Source of the DNA: an uncultured Collinsella sp.
Lineage (GTDB): Bacteria; Actinomycetota; Coriobacteriia; Coriobacteriales; Coriobacteriaceae
DNA: 12,685 bases
Assembly (NCBI GenBank): GCA_900556705.1
Contig: USPT01000018.1
Coordinates: forward strand, 1 to 12,685
Reading direction: 5' to 3'
The notes below the pieces were generated by a model. That model was given only the letters and a program-made list of their open reading frames with translations, made no database searches and was not told the origin of the DNA. Shown here piece by piece: positions 6,462 through 12,685 of this stretch (position 1 is its first letter; the number at the start of each line of letters is the position of its first letter). The position numbers and the translations under genes are program-made.

Positions 6462-8636
6462 GTGGCCAAGACGGTATATTCCGATAATCAAAACAATGTC
6501 GATGCTTTGGCTGAGCGCCTGAGTAGCCAGACGTCGCTTTCTGCTGAGCGTGCCAAGCTGGTTGCCTACGACCTGCTTTGCCGCAAGGCACTCAAGATTA
6601 AGTCGAGCGCGCTGGCGCAGATTTTCCGCTCCGTCGATAAGGAATGTGACACCAAGGCGATGCGCGATGAGCTTATCGCGGCAAATATCGTGACCAAGAT
6701 CGAGGGTAGCGGCATTAACGGGCGCCCGGCGTTCTATACCATCAATGCCGAGATCCGCGATGCCCAGGAGCAGCCTGCCGAGTCCGTCGAGGATTTTGTC
6801 GTCGAGGATTCCGCTGACGTGCCTGCTGTGGAAGAAACTGCTCCGCGTGAGCATGTCGATACCGATGAGTTGCTCGATGAGAACGTCGTGCGTGCCTTTA
6901 CGGCCAAGGCAGGACGCTGCGGTTTTGGCGGGGGCGGCAAGCGCGATGCACAGCGCCGCGCCCAGCAGGAGCGCTTCCGTCGCGCCGTTGCTCAAAAGGG
7001 TGAGACGGATGCCGAGGCTGTTGAGACCGAGGTTGCTGCCGAGTCGCAGAAGCCCACGAAGGAGCAAAAGCCCGTGGAGGCCCAAGAGCCCAAGCGCCGT
7101 CGCGGTGCTCACTTTAAGGCTGCACAGCAGGATGCCGCGCGTGAGGTCGAAGAGTCTTCTGAGGTTGCAGACGATGTTGAGGAGTCTGCCAAGAAGGCTC
7201 CGAGTTCGTGTCGTCCCGGCCGCGGTTTTGCGGGACGCGCGTATCCCGTAAAGCATCAGGGGAAGGGCGAGTCGGTTTCGACCACCCAGGACGAGAAGGT
7301 CGTTGAGCCGGCGGCTCGCGAACAGAAGCCTGCTGAGCCGCAGCTTGAGGTTGATGCCGAGGCTAGGGGCCAGCAGCCTACTGATGAGCAGGCGGAGCAG
7401 GGCGCGTCGAGCAAGCCTCGCCGTCGTCGCCATCGTGGGGGCCGCAGTTCCCATGCCGAGACTGCGGCCGAGAAGACCACGCCGCAGAACGAGGATGCGA
7501 AGGCCGAGGTTTCTTCGGGGCAGCCTAAGCGCCAGCCGGCGAAGGAGAGCAAGTCCGTTCGTCCGCAGAAGCAGGCGTCTATGCCGAAGCGCGAGCGCAA
7601 TTCCCAAGGCGATTCTAAGCGCAAGTCTCAGAGGAAGCCGGAGTCTGCCGCAGCAGATACTGCTGCCCAGCAGCCCAAGTCGGCCGTTCACGGCGAGGCC
7701 TCGGCGTTTGCCCTTGCCCGCGTTTTAGGCAGGCAGCTGCTCAAAGTTGTCCCTACGCCCACGGCGCTCTCTAAGATCAAGGAGCAGCAGACACAGATCG
7801 TAAAGGTCGAGGGCAAGGACGGCAAAAAGGCTCCGCAGCGCACTCAGCACAACGAGATGTCCAACCGCAAGATTGCCGAGGAAATCGCAATCATCCAGGC
7901 TTGGATCGAGCAGAACCGAGGTGCCGATACGCCGGTTGCCTCGCGCCGCCAGCGTGCCTACCAGATCTTTAACGACGAGAAGGCTTTTGACGGCAAGCAC
8001 GGTGAGCGCTTGATCAGGCGTATGACCGAAAAGGGCATCAGCATGCAGGCGATCAAGGTCGCCCCCAATCGCCCCGTGCACTTTACGGGCTTCTTTACGC
8101 TGGGCGCCGACAAGCCGTTCATTATGGTCGAGAACCTGGACACCTACGACGAGATCGTCAAGCTGCTGCGTGGCCGCAAGCACGCCAAGCTCTTTGGCAT
8201 CAAGGTGGGCGGCGTGATTTTTGGCGGCGGATGCAAGGCGAGCGTCTCGCATGCCCTGGACGATTATCTGGCCGAGATTGGCTATCGCTTTAACTACGTC
8301 TACTACGTGGGCGATATCGATCGCGAGGGCGCGCGCATTGTCGAGCAGACTCGCAATGCCAATGTGGTTGAGATTCGCCTGCATGCCGGCATGTACCGCG
8401 CCATGCTCGCCGAGCATAAGCGTCGCGTAAAGGCCGGCGGCGAGTGCGAGCCCGCGGCTGCCAACCAGGGCGTGCCGCAGAACCTGGCAGCGACGATCAA
8501 GGATCTGCCCATGGTCACGCGCGTGCAGTTCCGCAACGTGCTGCGCGAGGGCGGGCGCATTCCGCAGGAGATTCTGATGACCGCCGACTATCGGGATGGC
8601 GACTCGGGAAGCTTCGACCGCATGCTGAATAACTAA
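6462..8636 (+). CDS. JetD-like (DUF2220) TOPRIM protein with winged-helix-like N-terminus and long charged linker
   Basis: 724 residues from GTG 6462, preceded by AAAGGGG (6451-6457). Residues about 15-97 look like a winged helix (helices, then a GINGRPAFYTIN wing). Residues about 103-455 are low-complexity, rich in E, K, R, A, P and Q, probably disordered, with basic patches that could bind nucleic acid. From about 462 the protein resembles the C-terminal part of JetD: RQRAYQIFNDEKAF, then VENLDTYDE with E557, FGGGCKAS (G588-G590), and YYVGDIDREG with D618 and D620. E...DxD is the metal-binding signature of TOPRIM folds, shared with topoisomerase VI A and Spo11. In Wadjet, JetD is the nuclease that cleaves plasmid DNA extruded by the JetABC SMC complex. 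No SMC, kleisin or other Jet gene lies in the window, so a defence role is unproven; a stand-alone nuclease or DNA-binding role is equally possible. The gene sits between the cstA terminator and repeat copy C. Confidence 0.72.
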   Translation: MAKTVYSDNQNNVDALAERLSSQTSLSAERAKLVAYDLLCRKALKIKSSALAQIFRSVDKECDTKAMRDELIAANIVTKIEGSGINGRPAFYTINAEIRDAQEQPAESVEDFVVEDSADVPAVEETAPREHVDTDELLDENVVRAFTAKAGRCGFGGGGKRDAQRRAQQERFRRAVAQKGETDAEAVETEVAAESQKPTKEQKPVEAQEPKRRRGAHFKAAQQDAAREVEESSEVADDVEESAKKAPSSCRPGRGFAGRAYPVKHQGKGESVSTTQDEKVVEPAAREQKPAEPQLEVDAEARGQQPTDEQAEQGASSKPRRRRHRGGRSSHAETAAEKTTPQNEDAKAEVSSGQPKRQPAKESKSVRPQKQASMPKRERNSQGDSKRKSQRKPESAAADTAAQQPKSAVHGEASAFALARVLGRQLLKVVPTPTALSKIKEQQTQIVKVEGKDGKKAPQRTQHNEMSNRKIAEEIAIIQAWIEQNRGADTPVASRRQRAYQIFNDEKAFDGKHGERLIRRMTEKGISMQAIKVAPNRPVHFTGFFTLGADKPFIMVENLDTYDEIVKLLRGRKHAKLFGIKVGGVIFGGGCKASVSHALDDYLAEIGYRFNYVYYVGDIDREGARIVEQTRNANVVEIRLHAGMYRAMLAEHKRRVKAGGECEPAAANQGVPQNLAATIKDLPMVTRVQFRNVLREGGRIPQEILMTADYRDGDSGSFDRMLNN

Positions 8637-8639
8637 ATT

Positions 8640-8786
8640 CCACAGGCCCCGGGAGAGCGGGGACACCGGCTTAGGTTTCCTGCTCTACAGTCCTGCTCAC
8701 GACGGAGGCCACATTAAGTGGCCTCCTGTTCGTGCGGAACTCGCGATAAACCTAAGCCGGTGTCCCCGCTCTCCCGGGGCCTGTGG
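8640..8786 (+). repeat. Structured inverted-repeat element, copy C
   Basis: A perfect 39-bp inverted repeat (8640-8678 with 8748-8786), the longest of the three, encloses a 69-base core (8679-8747). The core differs from copy A at only 6 positions, including an A-T to G-C swap in the inner stem that keeps pairing. The inner hairpin is 9 bp (8704-8712 with 8718-8726), loop ATTAA. The arms differ from A and B except for the innermost AGGTTT/AAACCT. It begins 3 bases after the JetD-like stop codon and lies between convergent genes, so it may mark or stabilise a transcript end. No T-run follows either stem, so it is not a standard terminator. Confidence 0.93.
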
Positions 8787-8900
8787 TTACCTGGTTGTTG
8801 CATGCGGCTCGCTTTTCGGAACAGGGCTGATAATTCTAGATGCAAGGCGCTCTTGGTCGTTATGGGCCTGGGGCGTCTGTCTTATATAGGTAGATTCCTT

Positions 8901-8924
8901 GCGGGTTCGAATCCCTCCGCTTGC
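8901..8924 (+). other. Orphan tRNA T-arm-like sequence
   Basis: GGGTTCGAATCCCTCCG at 8903-8919 is identical over 17 bases to the T-arm of tRNA-Gln, which occurs on the opposite strand at 8984-9000. No full cloverleaf or CCA end can be built around it on the plus strand. It may be a decayed tRNA end or a relic of integration at a tRNA gene; chance is also possible because T-arms share this sequence. Confidence 0.4.
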
Positions 8925-8933
8925 TCACAAGAA

Positions 8934-8967
8934 AAGCCTCCCGATCGGCTATGCGTTCGAGAGGCTT
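8934..8967 (-). terminator. Terminator downstream of tRNA-Gln
   Basis: On the minus strand AAGCCTCTCGA (8967-8957) pairs with TCGGGAGGCTT (8944-8934), 11 bp with one T-G wobble and a 12-base loop, and is followed by TTCTT. It begins 7 bases beyond the tRNA CCA end. The mirrored plus strand also ends in a T-rich stretch (GTTTCTTT), so it could work in both directions. Confidence 0.8.
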
Positions 8968-8974
8968 GTTTCTT

Positions 8975-9049
8975 TGGCTGGGACGGAGGGATTCGAACCC
9001 CCAACAGCCGGCACCAAAAACCGGAGTTCTACCGTTGAACTACGTCCCA
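8975..9049 (-). tRNA. tRNA-Gln(UUG)
   Basis: 75 bases including an encoded CCA (8977-8975) and discriminator G (8978). The acceptor stem TGGGACG/CGTCCCA is 7 bp. The anticodon stem CCGGT/GCCGG closes a 7-base loop TTTTGGT with anticodon TTG (9017-9015), reading CAA and CAG. The T-loop TTCGAAT is canonical. It lies 38 bases past the stop codon of the upstream peptidoglycan-binding gene on the same strand, so read-through transcription is possible. Confidence 0.95.
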
Positions 9050-9087
9050 ATGTGTGGTGTTGCCCAAAAGCAACTCGTTTAGTTTAC

Positions 9088-9993
9088 CTAATCTGCGAGG
9101 GCATCGCAAACGCCGTCGAGCAGGCGTACGGCGAGTGTCTGCGCGTCGCTGGCCGTGAAGGTGCCGTTGTAGCGCGTCATGCCCGTGAGCTCAATGCGAA
9201 TGCGTGCCGGCTTCTGCTGCGCGGCGACATTGGCAGTGCGGATGCGCTGGGCCAGGTTGTGGCACTCGGCGAGGCCAATCGTGGCGCGCGGTGCGGCGTC
9301 GGCGGGCAGCTCGTCGCTTGCGATCTCGAGCACCAGGTCAACGTCGGTTGGGACCTCGGAGTCGCAGAGCATCATGCCGCTGTTGTCGGTCGTTGCCGTG
9401 GCGATATTCCACATGCGCGACGCAACACTGCGTGCGATGGGGTCCTCGCCGATAACGGCAATCTGGAAGCGCTCGAGCACGTTGGCGGCGCGAGCAAAAC
9501 CGATGCGGGACTCGGCTTCGGTGACCGAGGGCTTGCCCTCCCACACATGGTGCAGGCGGTTGATGTAGGCGTAGGTGTCCTGGAAGGCCATGCCGTCGGC
9601 AAACAGGCCGACATTTTCCTGGAACTGCTGCAGGGCGGCCTCGGTATGCGGACCAAAGTAGCCGTCGTCTTCGCCACAGGCAAAGCCCAAAACGTTGAGA
9701 GCGCGCTGCAGGGCCTGCACATCGGCGCCATGGAAATTGGGCATGCGCAGATAGAGAGTGCGGTCGCCCAGCTTATACGAAGCGTCTACAAGGGCGCTCC
9801 AGCAGGGGATATCGACGGCATGACCGGCAGCAAGGCCGCTGTCGAGCCTGAAGGTGCTGACGGCCTGCTCAGTGGTGGCTCCAAAGTACTTGTCGGTGAC
9901 TTCGGCGGCATCAATCGTGTAGCCGAGCTGCAGGAGACGAGACTGCACGTCCTCGACGGCTGCTCCTTGCATGCCCGTTGTAATAGGTTCCAT
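9088..9993 (-). CDS. Protein with two peptidoglycan-binding domains, no signal peptide, and a degenerate amidase-like C-terminus
   Basis: 301 residues. Two PG_binding_1-type domains are visible: about 8-70 (GAAVEDVQSRLLQLGY, then YFGATTEQAVSTF) and about 87-147 (GADVQALQRALNVLGF, then GYFGPHTEAALQQFQ). Residues 172-301 form an alpha/beta domain with strands VDLVLEIASDE and ARIRIELTGM and a final helix. Its order recalls the Amidase_3 fold, but the zinc-binding histidine and glutamate residues are not evident. The N-terminus (MEPITTGMQG) is not a signal peptide, so the protein should stay in the cytoplasm. Two such domains plus an amidase-like domain in a cytoplasmic protein match the layout of mycobacterial CwlM, which regulates MurA; that comparison is an inference. 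AAAGGGG lies 7 bases before the ATG. The gene is 138 bases downstream of the prenyl synthase gene; no convincing promoter or terminator was found in that gap. Confidence 0.75.
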   Translation of the reverse strand: MEPITTGMQGAAVEDVQSRLLQLGYTIDAAEVTDKYFGATTEQAVSTFRLDSGLAAGHAVDIPCWSALVDASYKLGDRTLYLRMPNFHGADVQALQRALNVLGFACGEDDGYFGPHTEAALQQFQENVGLFADGMAFQDTYAYINRLHHVWEGKPSVTEAESRIGFARAANVLERFQIAVIGEDPIARSVASRMWNIATATTDNSGMMLCDSEVPTDVDLVLEIASDELPADAAPRATIGLAECHNLAQRIRTANVAAQQKPARIRIELTGMTRYNGTFTASDAQTLAVRLLDGVCDALAD

Positions 9994-10131
9994 GAACGAA
10001 CCCCTTTCGGCGTACCATTCGTACTATTTGAGCGTCTGTCGGATAGACAACGCAAAGGGATGCATAAACATGCACTCAACAGTGTAGCAAGTTGTGCCTA
10101 AATACGCTGCTGACAGGTTTTATAACCCCCG

Positions 10132-11157
10132 TTAGTTAAGGCGCTCCACAAAGAAATCTGCCATGGAGAGGAACAGCTCGCGTGCGTGCGGATCAAGCTC
10201 AACGTTCTCGATGGCCGCTTTGGCCTTAGCGGTCAGGTCGAGCGCGTAAGTGTGGGCGTAATCGATGGAGCCGGTCTCCTGGAAGATCTCCACGGCGCGT
10301 GCGAGCTGCGCGGGATCATCGGTGCCCGAGGAAAGAATCGCCTCGACCTCGTCGTGGTGGCGCTCATCAGAGAGGGCGTGTACGGCGACAAGCGTGCGCT
10401 TGCCCTCGGTGATGTCGGTGCGGAAGTCCTTGTTGGCGGCTTCCTTAGTGCCGACAAGGTTGAGCAGGTCGTCCTGAATCTGAAAGGCAAGGCCTGTGTG
10501 CAGGCCAAAGGCGCGCAGCGCTTCGATTTGCTCATCGCTGCCGCCGCCGATAATGGCTCCGGCGGCAAGCGGCGTGGCTCCGCTGTAAAACGCGGTCTTG
10601 TGCGTCGCCATGTCCAGGTAGTCATCAACCGAGATATCAAAGCGCCCGTCACGGACCCAACCCAGGTCGAGTGCTTGACCCTCAATGGTGTGGACGATCA
10701 TCTCGGTAAGCTCGTGGAGCACGCGCAGCTTCACGTCGGACTCCAGCGTAGGGTCGTCGAGAACCGTCTTGGTGACCATGGTGAGCGCCAGGTCGCCGCA
10801 ATTGATGGCAAGGCCCGTGCCCTCGGTAAGGTGCATGCAGGGCTTGCCTCGACGAAGTTGTCCGTTGTCGGCGATGTCGTCGTGGATCAGCGCGCCCGAC
10901 TGGAAATGCTCGATGGCTGCCGCGGCGCTGCGGGCGCTCTCAAAGCTACCGCCCACTGCGGTTGCGGCGAGCATGCAGATAAGCGGGCGGTGGCGCTTGC
11001 CGGCGTTGGCCGTAAAAGCCGAGAGCGGCGCGTACAGGTAGCGCTCGATATCGGCAGAGGTCGCCTGTCCGTCAAAGAACGTGGCCAGATAGTCGTTAAT
11101 CTGGTCAAAGTGCTGGGCTAAAAAGCTGGTAAACGGACTGGACACGGGTTCTCGCAT
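10132..11157 (-). CDS. Polyprenyl diphosphate synthase (trans-isoprenyl synthase family)
   Basis: 341 residues from ATG 11157. It condenses isopentenyl diphosphate with an allylic diphosphate to make the lipid chain of a quinone or another prenyl product, in the cytoplasm. GKRHRP (53-58) binds IPP. The first aspartate-rich motif is HDDIADNGQLRRGK (D93, D94, D97, R102, R103), and the second is QIQDDLLN (D229, D230) with Asn233 where many bacterial enzymes have Asp. KDFRTDITEGKRT (243-255) is also typical. The first motif has no two-residue insertion, unlike E. coli IspA, and small residues precede it, which favours a product longer than farnesyl; chain length cannot be fixed. An upstream in-frame ATG at 11196 would add 13 residues but lies inside a palindrome; neither start has a strong binding site. 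The preceding PTS-HAD gene ends 113 bases upstream. Confidence 0.92.
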   Translation of the reverse strand: MREPVSSPFTSFLAQHFDQINDYLATFFDGQATSADIERYLYAPLSAFTANAGKRHRPLICMLAATAVGGSFESARSAAAAIEHFQSGALIHDDIADNGQLRRGKPCMHLTEGTGLAINCGDLALTMVTKTVLDDPTLESDVKLRVLHELTEMIVHTIEGQALDLGWVRDGRFDISVDDYLDMATHKTAFYSGATPLAAGAIIGGGSDEQIEALRAFGLHTGLAFQIQDDLLNLVGTKEAANKDFRTDITEGKRTLVAVHALSDERHHDEVEAILSSGTDDPAQLARAVEIFQETGSIDYAHTYALDLTAKAKAAIENVELDPHARELFLSMADFFVERLN

Positions 11158-11174
11158 TCTTTCTGAGGTTGCGT

Positions 11175-11208
11175 TGATGCAATATGCAGATAACATATTG
11201 CCACATCA
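11175..11208. promoter_or_regulatory. Palindrome upstream of the prenyl synthase gene (operator candidate)
   Basis: GCAATATG (11179-11186) and CATATTGC (11194-11201) are a perfect 8-bp inverted repeat around a 7-base centre. TGATG (11175-11179) and CATCA (11204-11208) extend the symmetry with a short offset. It ends 18 bases before the preferred start codon, so it may be an operator overlapping the promoter or a 5' leader hairpin. The regulator is unknown. Confidence 0.4.
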
Positions 11209-11233
11209 GGGCGTTTGGCGCGGCAGTTTTGGC

Positions 11234-11277
11234 GATTTAGGACAACGGGCGTGCGTTTGATGGAGCGCGCCTAAATC
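11234..11277. repeat. Inverted repeat at the end of the PTS-HAD gene
   Basis: GATTTAGG (11234-11241) and CCTAAATC (11270-11277) are perfect 8-bp complements spanning the stop codon. An inner GGCGTGC/GCGCGCC pairing is possible but shares a base with the outer stem. No T-run follows on either strand, so it is at most a weak or rho-assisted end. Confidence 0.35.
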
Positions 11278-12685
11278 AGCCCAAAATGCTCGAGCGCCGC
11301 AACGACACCGTCGTGATCGACGGCGTCGGTCACGTAATCGGCCTTATCCTTGAGATAGTCCGGCGCATTGCCCATGGCGATACCGACATCGACGGCGTTC
11401 ATCAGCGAGACGTCATTGCTGGCGTCGCCGATGCCGTATACGGTTCCGTGGTGGGGATCGAGGGCGTCGAGTACAGACTGGATGCCCCCGCGCTTCGTGC
11501 ATTCGCGGGGCGAGATTTCGGTTACCTCGAGTTCGAGCTCGTTAAAGCACAGCAGCGGCTCAAGTGCCTTATCTTGAGCGATGTGGTTGGCGAGTGATGT
11601 AGACATCAAGATCTTGTAGACACTGTAATGTTGCAGCTGCGTGACTGCGTCGCCCAGGGTGCGCGCGTATCCGGGAGCATCGGGCGCATCGGCACTCATG
11701 CGCACGACGCCGTTGAGGCCCTCAAAGCGGATGACCTCGCCCGATTGCTCAAGGTAGGGGGCAAGACGCTGCAGCATGCTGGGCGTCATCGACAGATCGC
11801 GAATTGCGTGTCCGTTGATCTCGGCGTAACCGCCCGCAAGACAGACGATGCCGGTCCAAGGCAGCTCAAGAAGTTTGGGGTGGATGCAGCTCAGGGTGCG
11901 TCCCGTGCAGATAAAGGCCATGTTGCCGTTGGCGACAAACTCGCGGATTGCCTGCGAAACCGCCTCGTTGGGATAGGGGGAGAGGTCCCGCTCGTCTTCG
12001 GGAAGGTCTTGGGCGAGCCTGGGGTCTTGCCAGGCGAGCGTTCCGTCGATATCGAAGAAGCAAATATCGCCGCGCTTATGGGCTGCGCTGGCGGCAGGGG
12101 AGGCCGAGGTGGTGGGCACAAATTCCGGCTCGAGGCCCATGATCTGGTCAAAATGCTCTTTAACGCGGGGAACGGAGATGCCGATGATCACCTGGGCGGT
12201 CTTGCCCGTAATGATGAGGCCCTTGGCGCCCACCGCGACAAACGACGCGTTATCTGCAACGATGGAAGGGTCTGCGACCTCGACGCGCAGGCGCGTGGCG
12301 CAGTTGGTTGCGCCCACGATATTGCCAACGCCACCTAAAAGCTGAATTACCCGCTCAGCGAGGACGTGATCTTGATCGGATCGACTATTGACCTCGTCAT
12401 TGGGAGATTGCTCTTTGGCAAAGTCGCTTCCCGTTAAACAATCGATTGCCGCGCGATTGGCGACATGATCCTCGCGGCCCGGAGTCTTAAGGTCATAGAC
12501 CAAGATGAGTGCTCGAAAACTAACAAAAAAGATGAGGCTAAAGGCAAGGCCGATACCGAGCGCCAAAAGATAGGCACCGGCATGCGTGCGCATGAGCGGA
12601 ATAAAGTTGAAGGCTGCCATCTCCATCAGGCCGCCCGAGAAGATGCCGACGATGCCAAAGAGATTCATGGTTGTGGCAAGGCAAG
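11271..12685 (-). CDS. PTS sugar transporter EIIC (C-terminal part)-EIIB fused to a HAD-family phosphatase (5' truncated by window)
   Basis: The frame is open to the window edge, so the N-terminal EIIC portion is missing; residues are counted from the ATG at 12668, which is internal. Residues 1-66 are the end of a glucose-superfamily EIIC: a FSGGLMEMAAFNFIP stretch, a hydrophobic segment (31-58) and KTPGRE (61-66). Residues about 103-178 are EIIB, with phosphorylated cysteine C123 in TNCATRLRV. Residues about 200-465 are a Cof-type HAD phosphatase with all motifs: DIDGT (D206, D208), CTGRT (T255), K392 and GDASND (D415, D419). EIIC moves the sugar in and EIIB phosphorylates it using phosphate from EIIA; the HAD domain could then hydrolyse the sugar phosphate or another phosphoester. 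A short S/A/P-rich linker (185-197) joins EIIB and HAD, in the place where many transporters carry EIIA. No EIIA is present, so it must be supplied elsewhere. The substrate is not identifiable from this part. Confidence 0.9.
   Translation of the reverse strand, partial: CLATTMNLFGIVGIFSGGLMEMAAFNFIPLMRTHAGAYLLALGIGLAFSLIFFVSFRALILVYDLKTPGREDHVANRAAIDCLTGSDFAKEQSPNDEVNSRSDQDHVLAERVIQLLGGVGNIVGATNCATRLRVEVADPSIVADNASFVAVGAKGLIITGKTAQVIIGISVPRVKEHFDQIMGLEPEFVPTTSASPAASAAHKRGDICFFDIDGTLAWQDPRLAQDLPEDERDLSPYPNEAVSQAIREFVANGNMAFICTGRTLSCIHPKLLELPWTGIVCLAGGYAEINGHAIRDLSMTPSMLQRLAPYLEQSGEVIRFEGLNGVVRMSADAPDAPGYARTLGDAVTQLQHYSVYKILMSTSLANHIAQDKALEPLLCFNELELEVTEISPRECTKRGGIQSVLDALDPHHGTVYGIGDASNDVSLMNAVDVGIAMGNAPDYLKDKADYVTDAVDHDGVVAALEHFGLI

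Noticed and set aside
4230..7691. Very long minus-strand open frame (1153 codons) antisense to cstA and the JetD-like gene
   Set aside because: Its protein is repetitive and compositionally odd, and it lies opposite two well-supported genes and through two terminators; it is an artefact of GC-biased codon positions.
3609..8786. CRISPR array
   Set aside because: Only three repeat copies, in mixed orientation, thousands of bases apart, with internal dyads and no spacers.
8842..8924. Complete plus-strand tRNA ending at the orphan T-arm
   Set aside because: GCAAG (8842) and CTTGC (8920) could pair, but the acceptor is only 5 bp, the T-stem has a mismatch, and no anticodon arm or CCA can be placed.
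8899..10101. 400-codon plus-strand frame
   Set aside because: It crosses the tRNA-Gln gene and runs antisense to the peptidoglycan-binding gene, with no family motifs or binding site.

Overview
The window looks like a chromosomal segment of a moderately GC-rich actinobacterium, most likely a Coriobacteriia member such as Collinsella. This is inferred from gene order (alr, then the t6A genes), the three-domain TsaB-RimI-TsaD fusion and the protein styles, not from a database search. No phage, transposase or CRISPR genes were seen.

Positions 1-3596 (+) form a housekeeping operon: the 3' end of alanine racemase, a family 4 uracil-DNA glycosylase, TsaE, and one polypeptide carrying TsaB, RimI and TsaD. 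TsaE, TsaB and TsaD together supply most of the machinery that puts threonylcarbamoyl on tRNA A37. Positions 3597-4388 hold two copies of a structured repeat in opposite orientation. They are followed by a promoter with an internal palindrome and a transcribed leader. The leader encodes a 14-residue peptide ending in IISVVII and then an intrinsic terminator, so it is a strong candidate for ribosome-mediated attenuation of the next gene, a CstA-family transporter (4389-6278). After a strong terminator comes a 724-residue protein (6462-8636) with a winged-helix-like N-terminus, a long charged linker and a C-terminal TOPRIM domain like that of JetD from the Wadjet system. No jetA, jetB or jetC is nearby.

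A third copy of the structured repeat lies 3 bases after that gene. From there the genes run on the minus strand: tRNA-Gln(UUG) with its terminator, a protein with two peptidoglycan-binding domains and no signal peptide, a polyprenyl diphosphate synthase, and the 3' part of a PTS sugar transporter whose EIIC-EIIB portion is fused to a HAD phosphatase. The last gene runs off the window.

The most novel-looking items are (1) the structured repeat (3609-3743, 3888-4017, 8640-8786), whose long outer arms differ between copies yet are perfectly self-complementary within each, and whose inner hairpin also covaries; (2) the Ile/Val leader-peptide attenuator in front of cstA; (3) the stand-alone JetD-like TOPRIM protein; and (4) the EIICB-HAD fusion.
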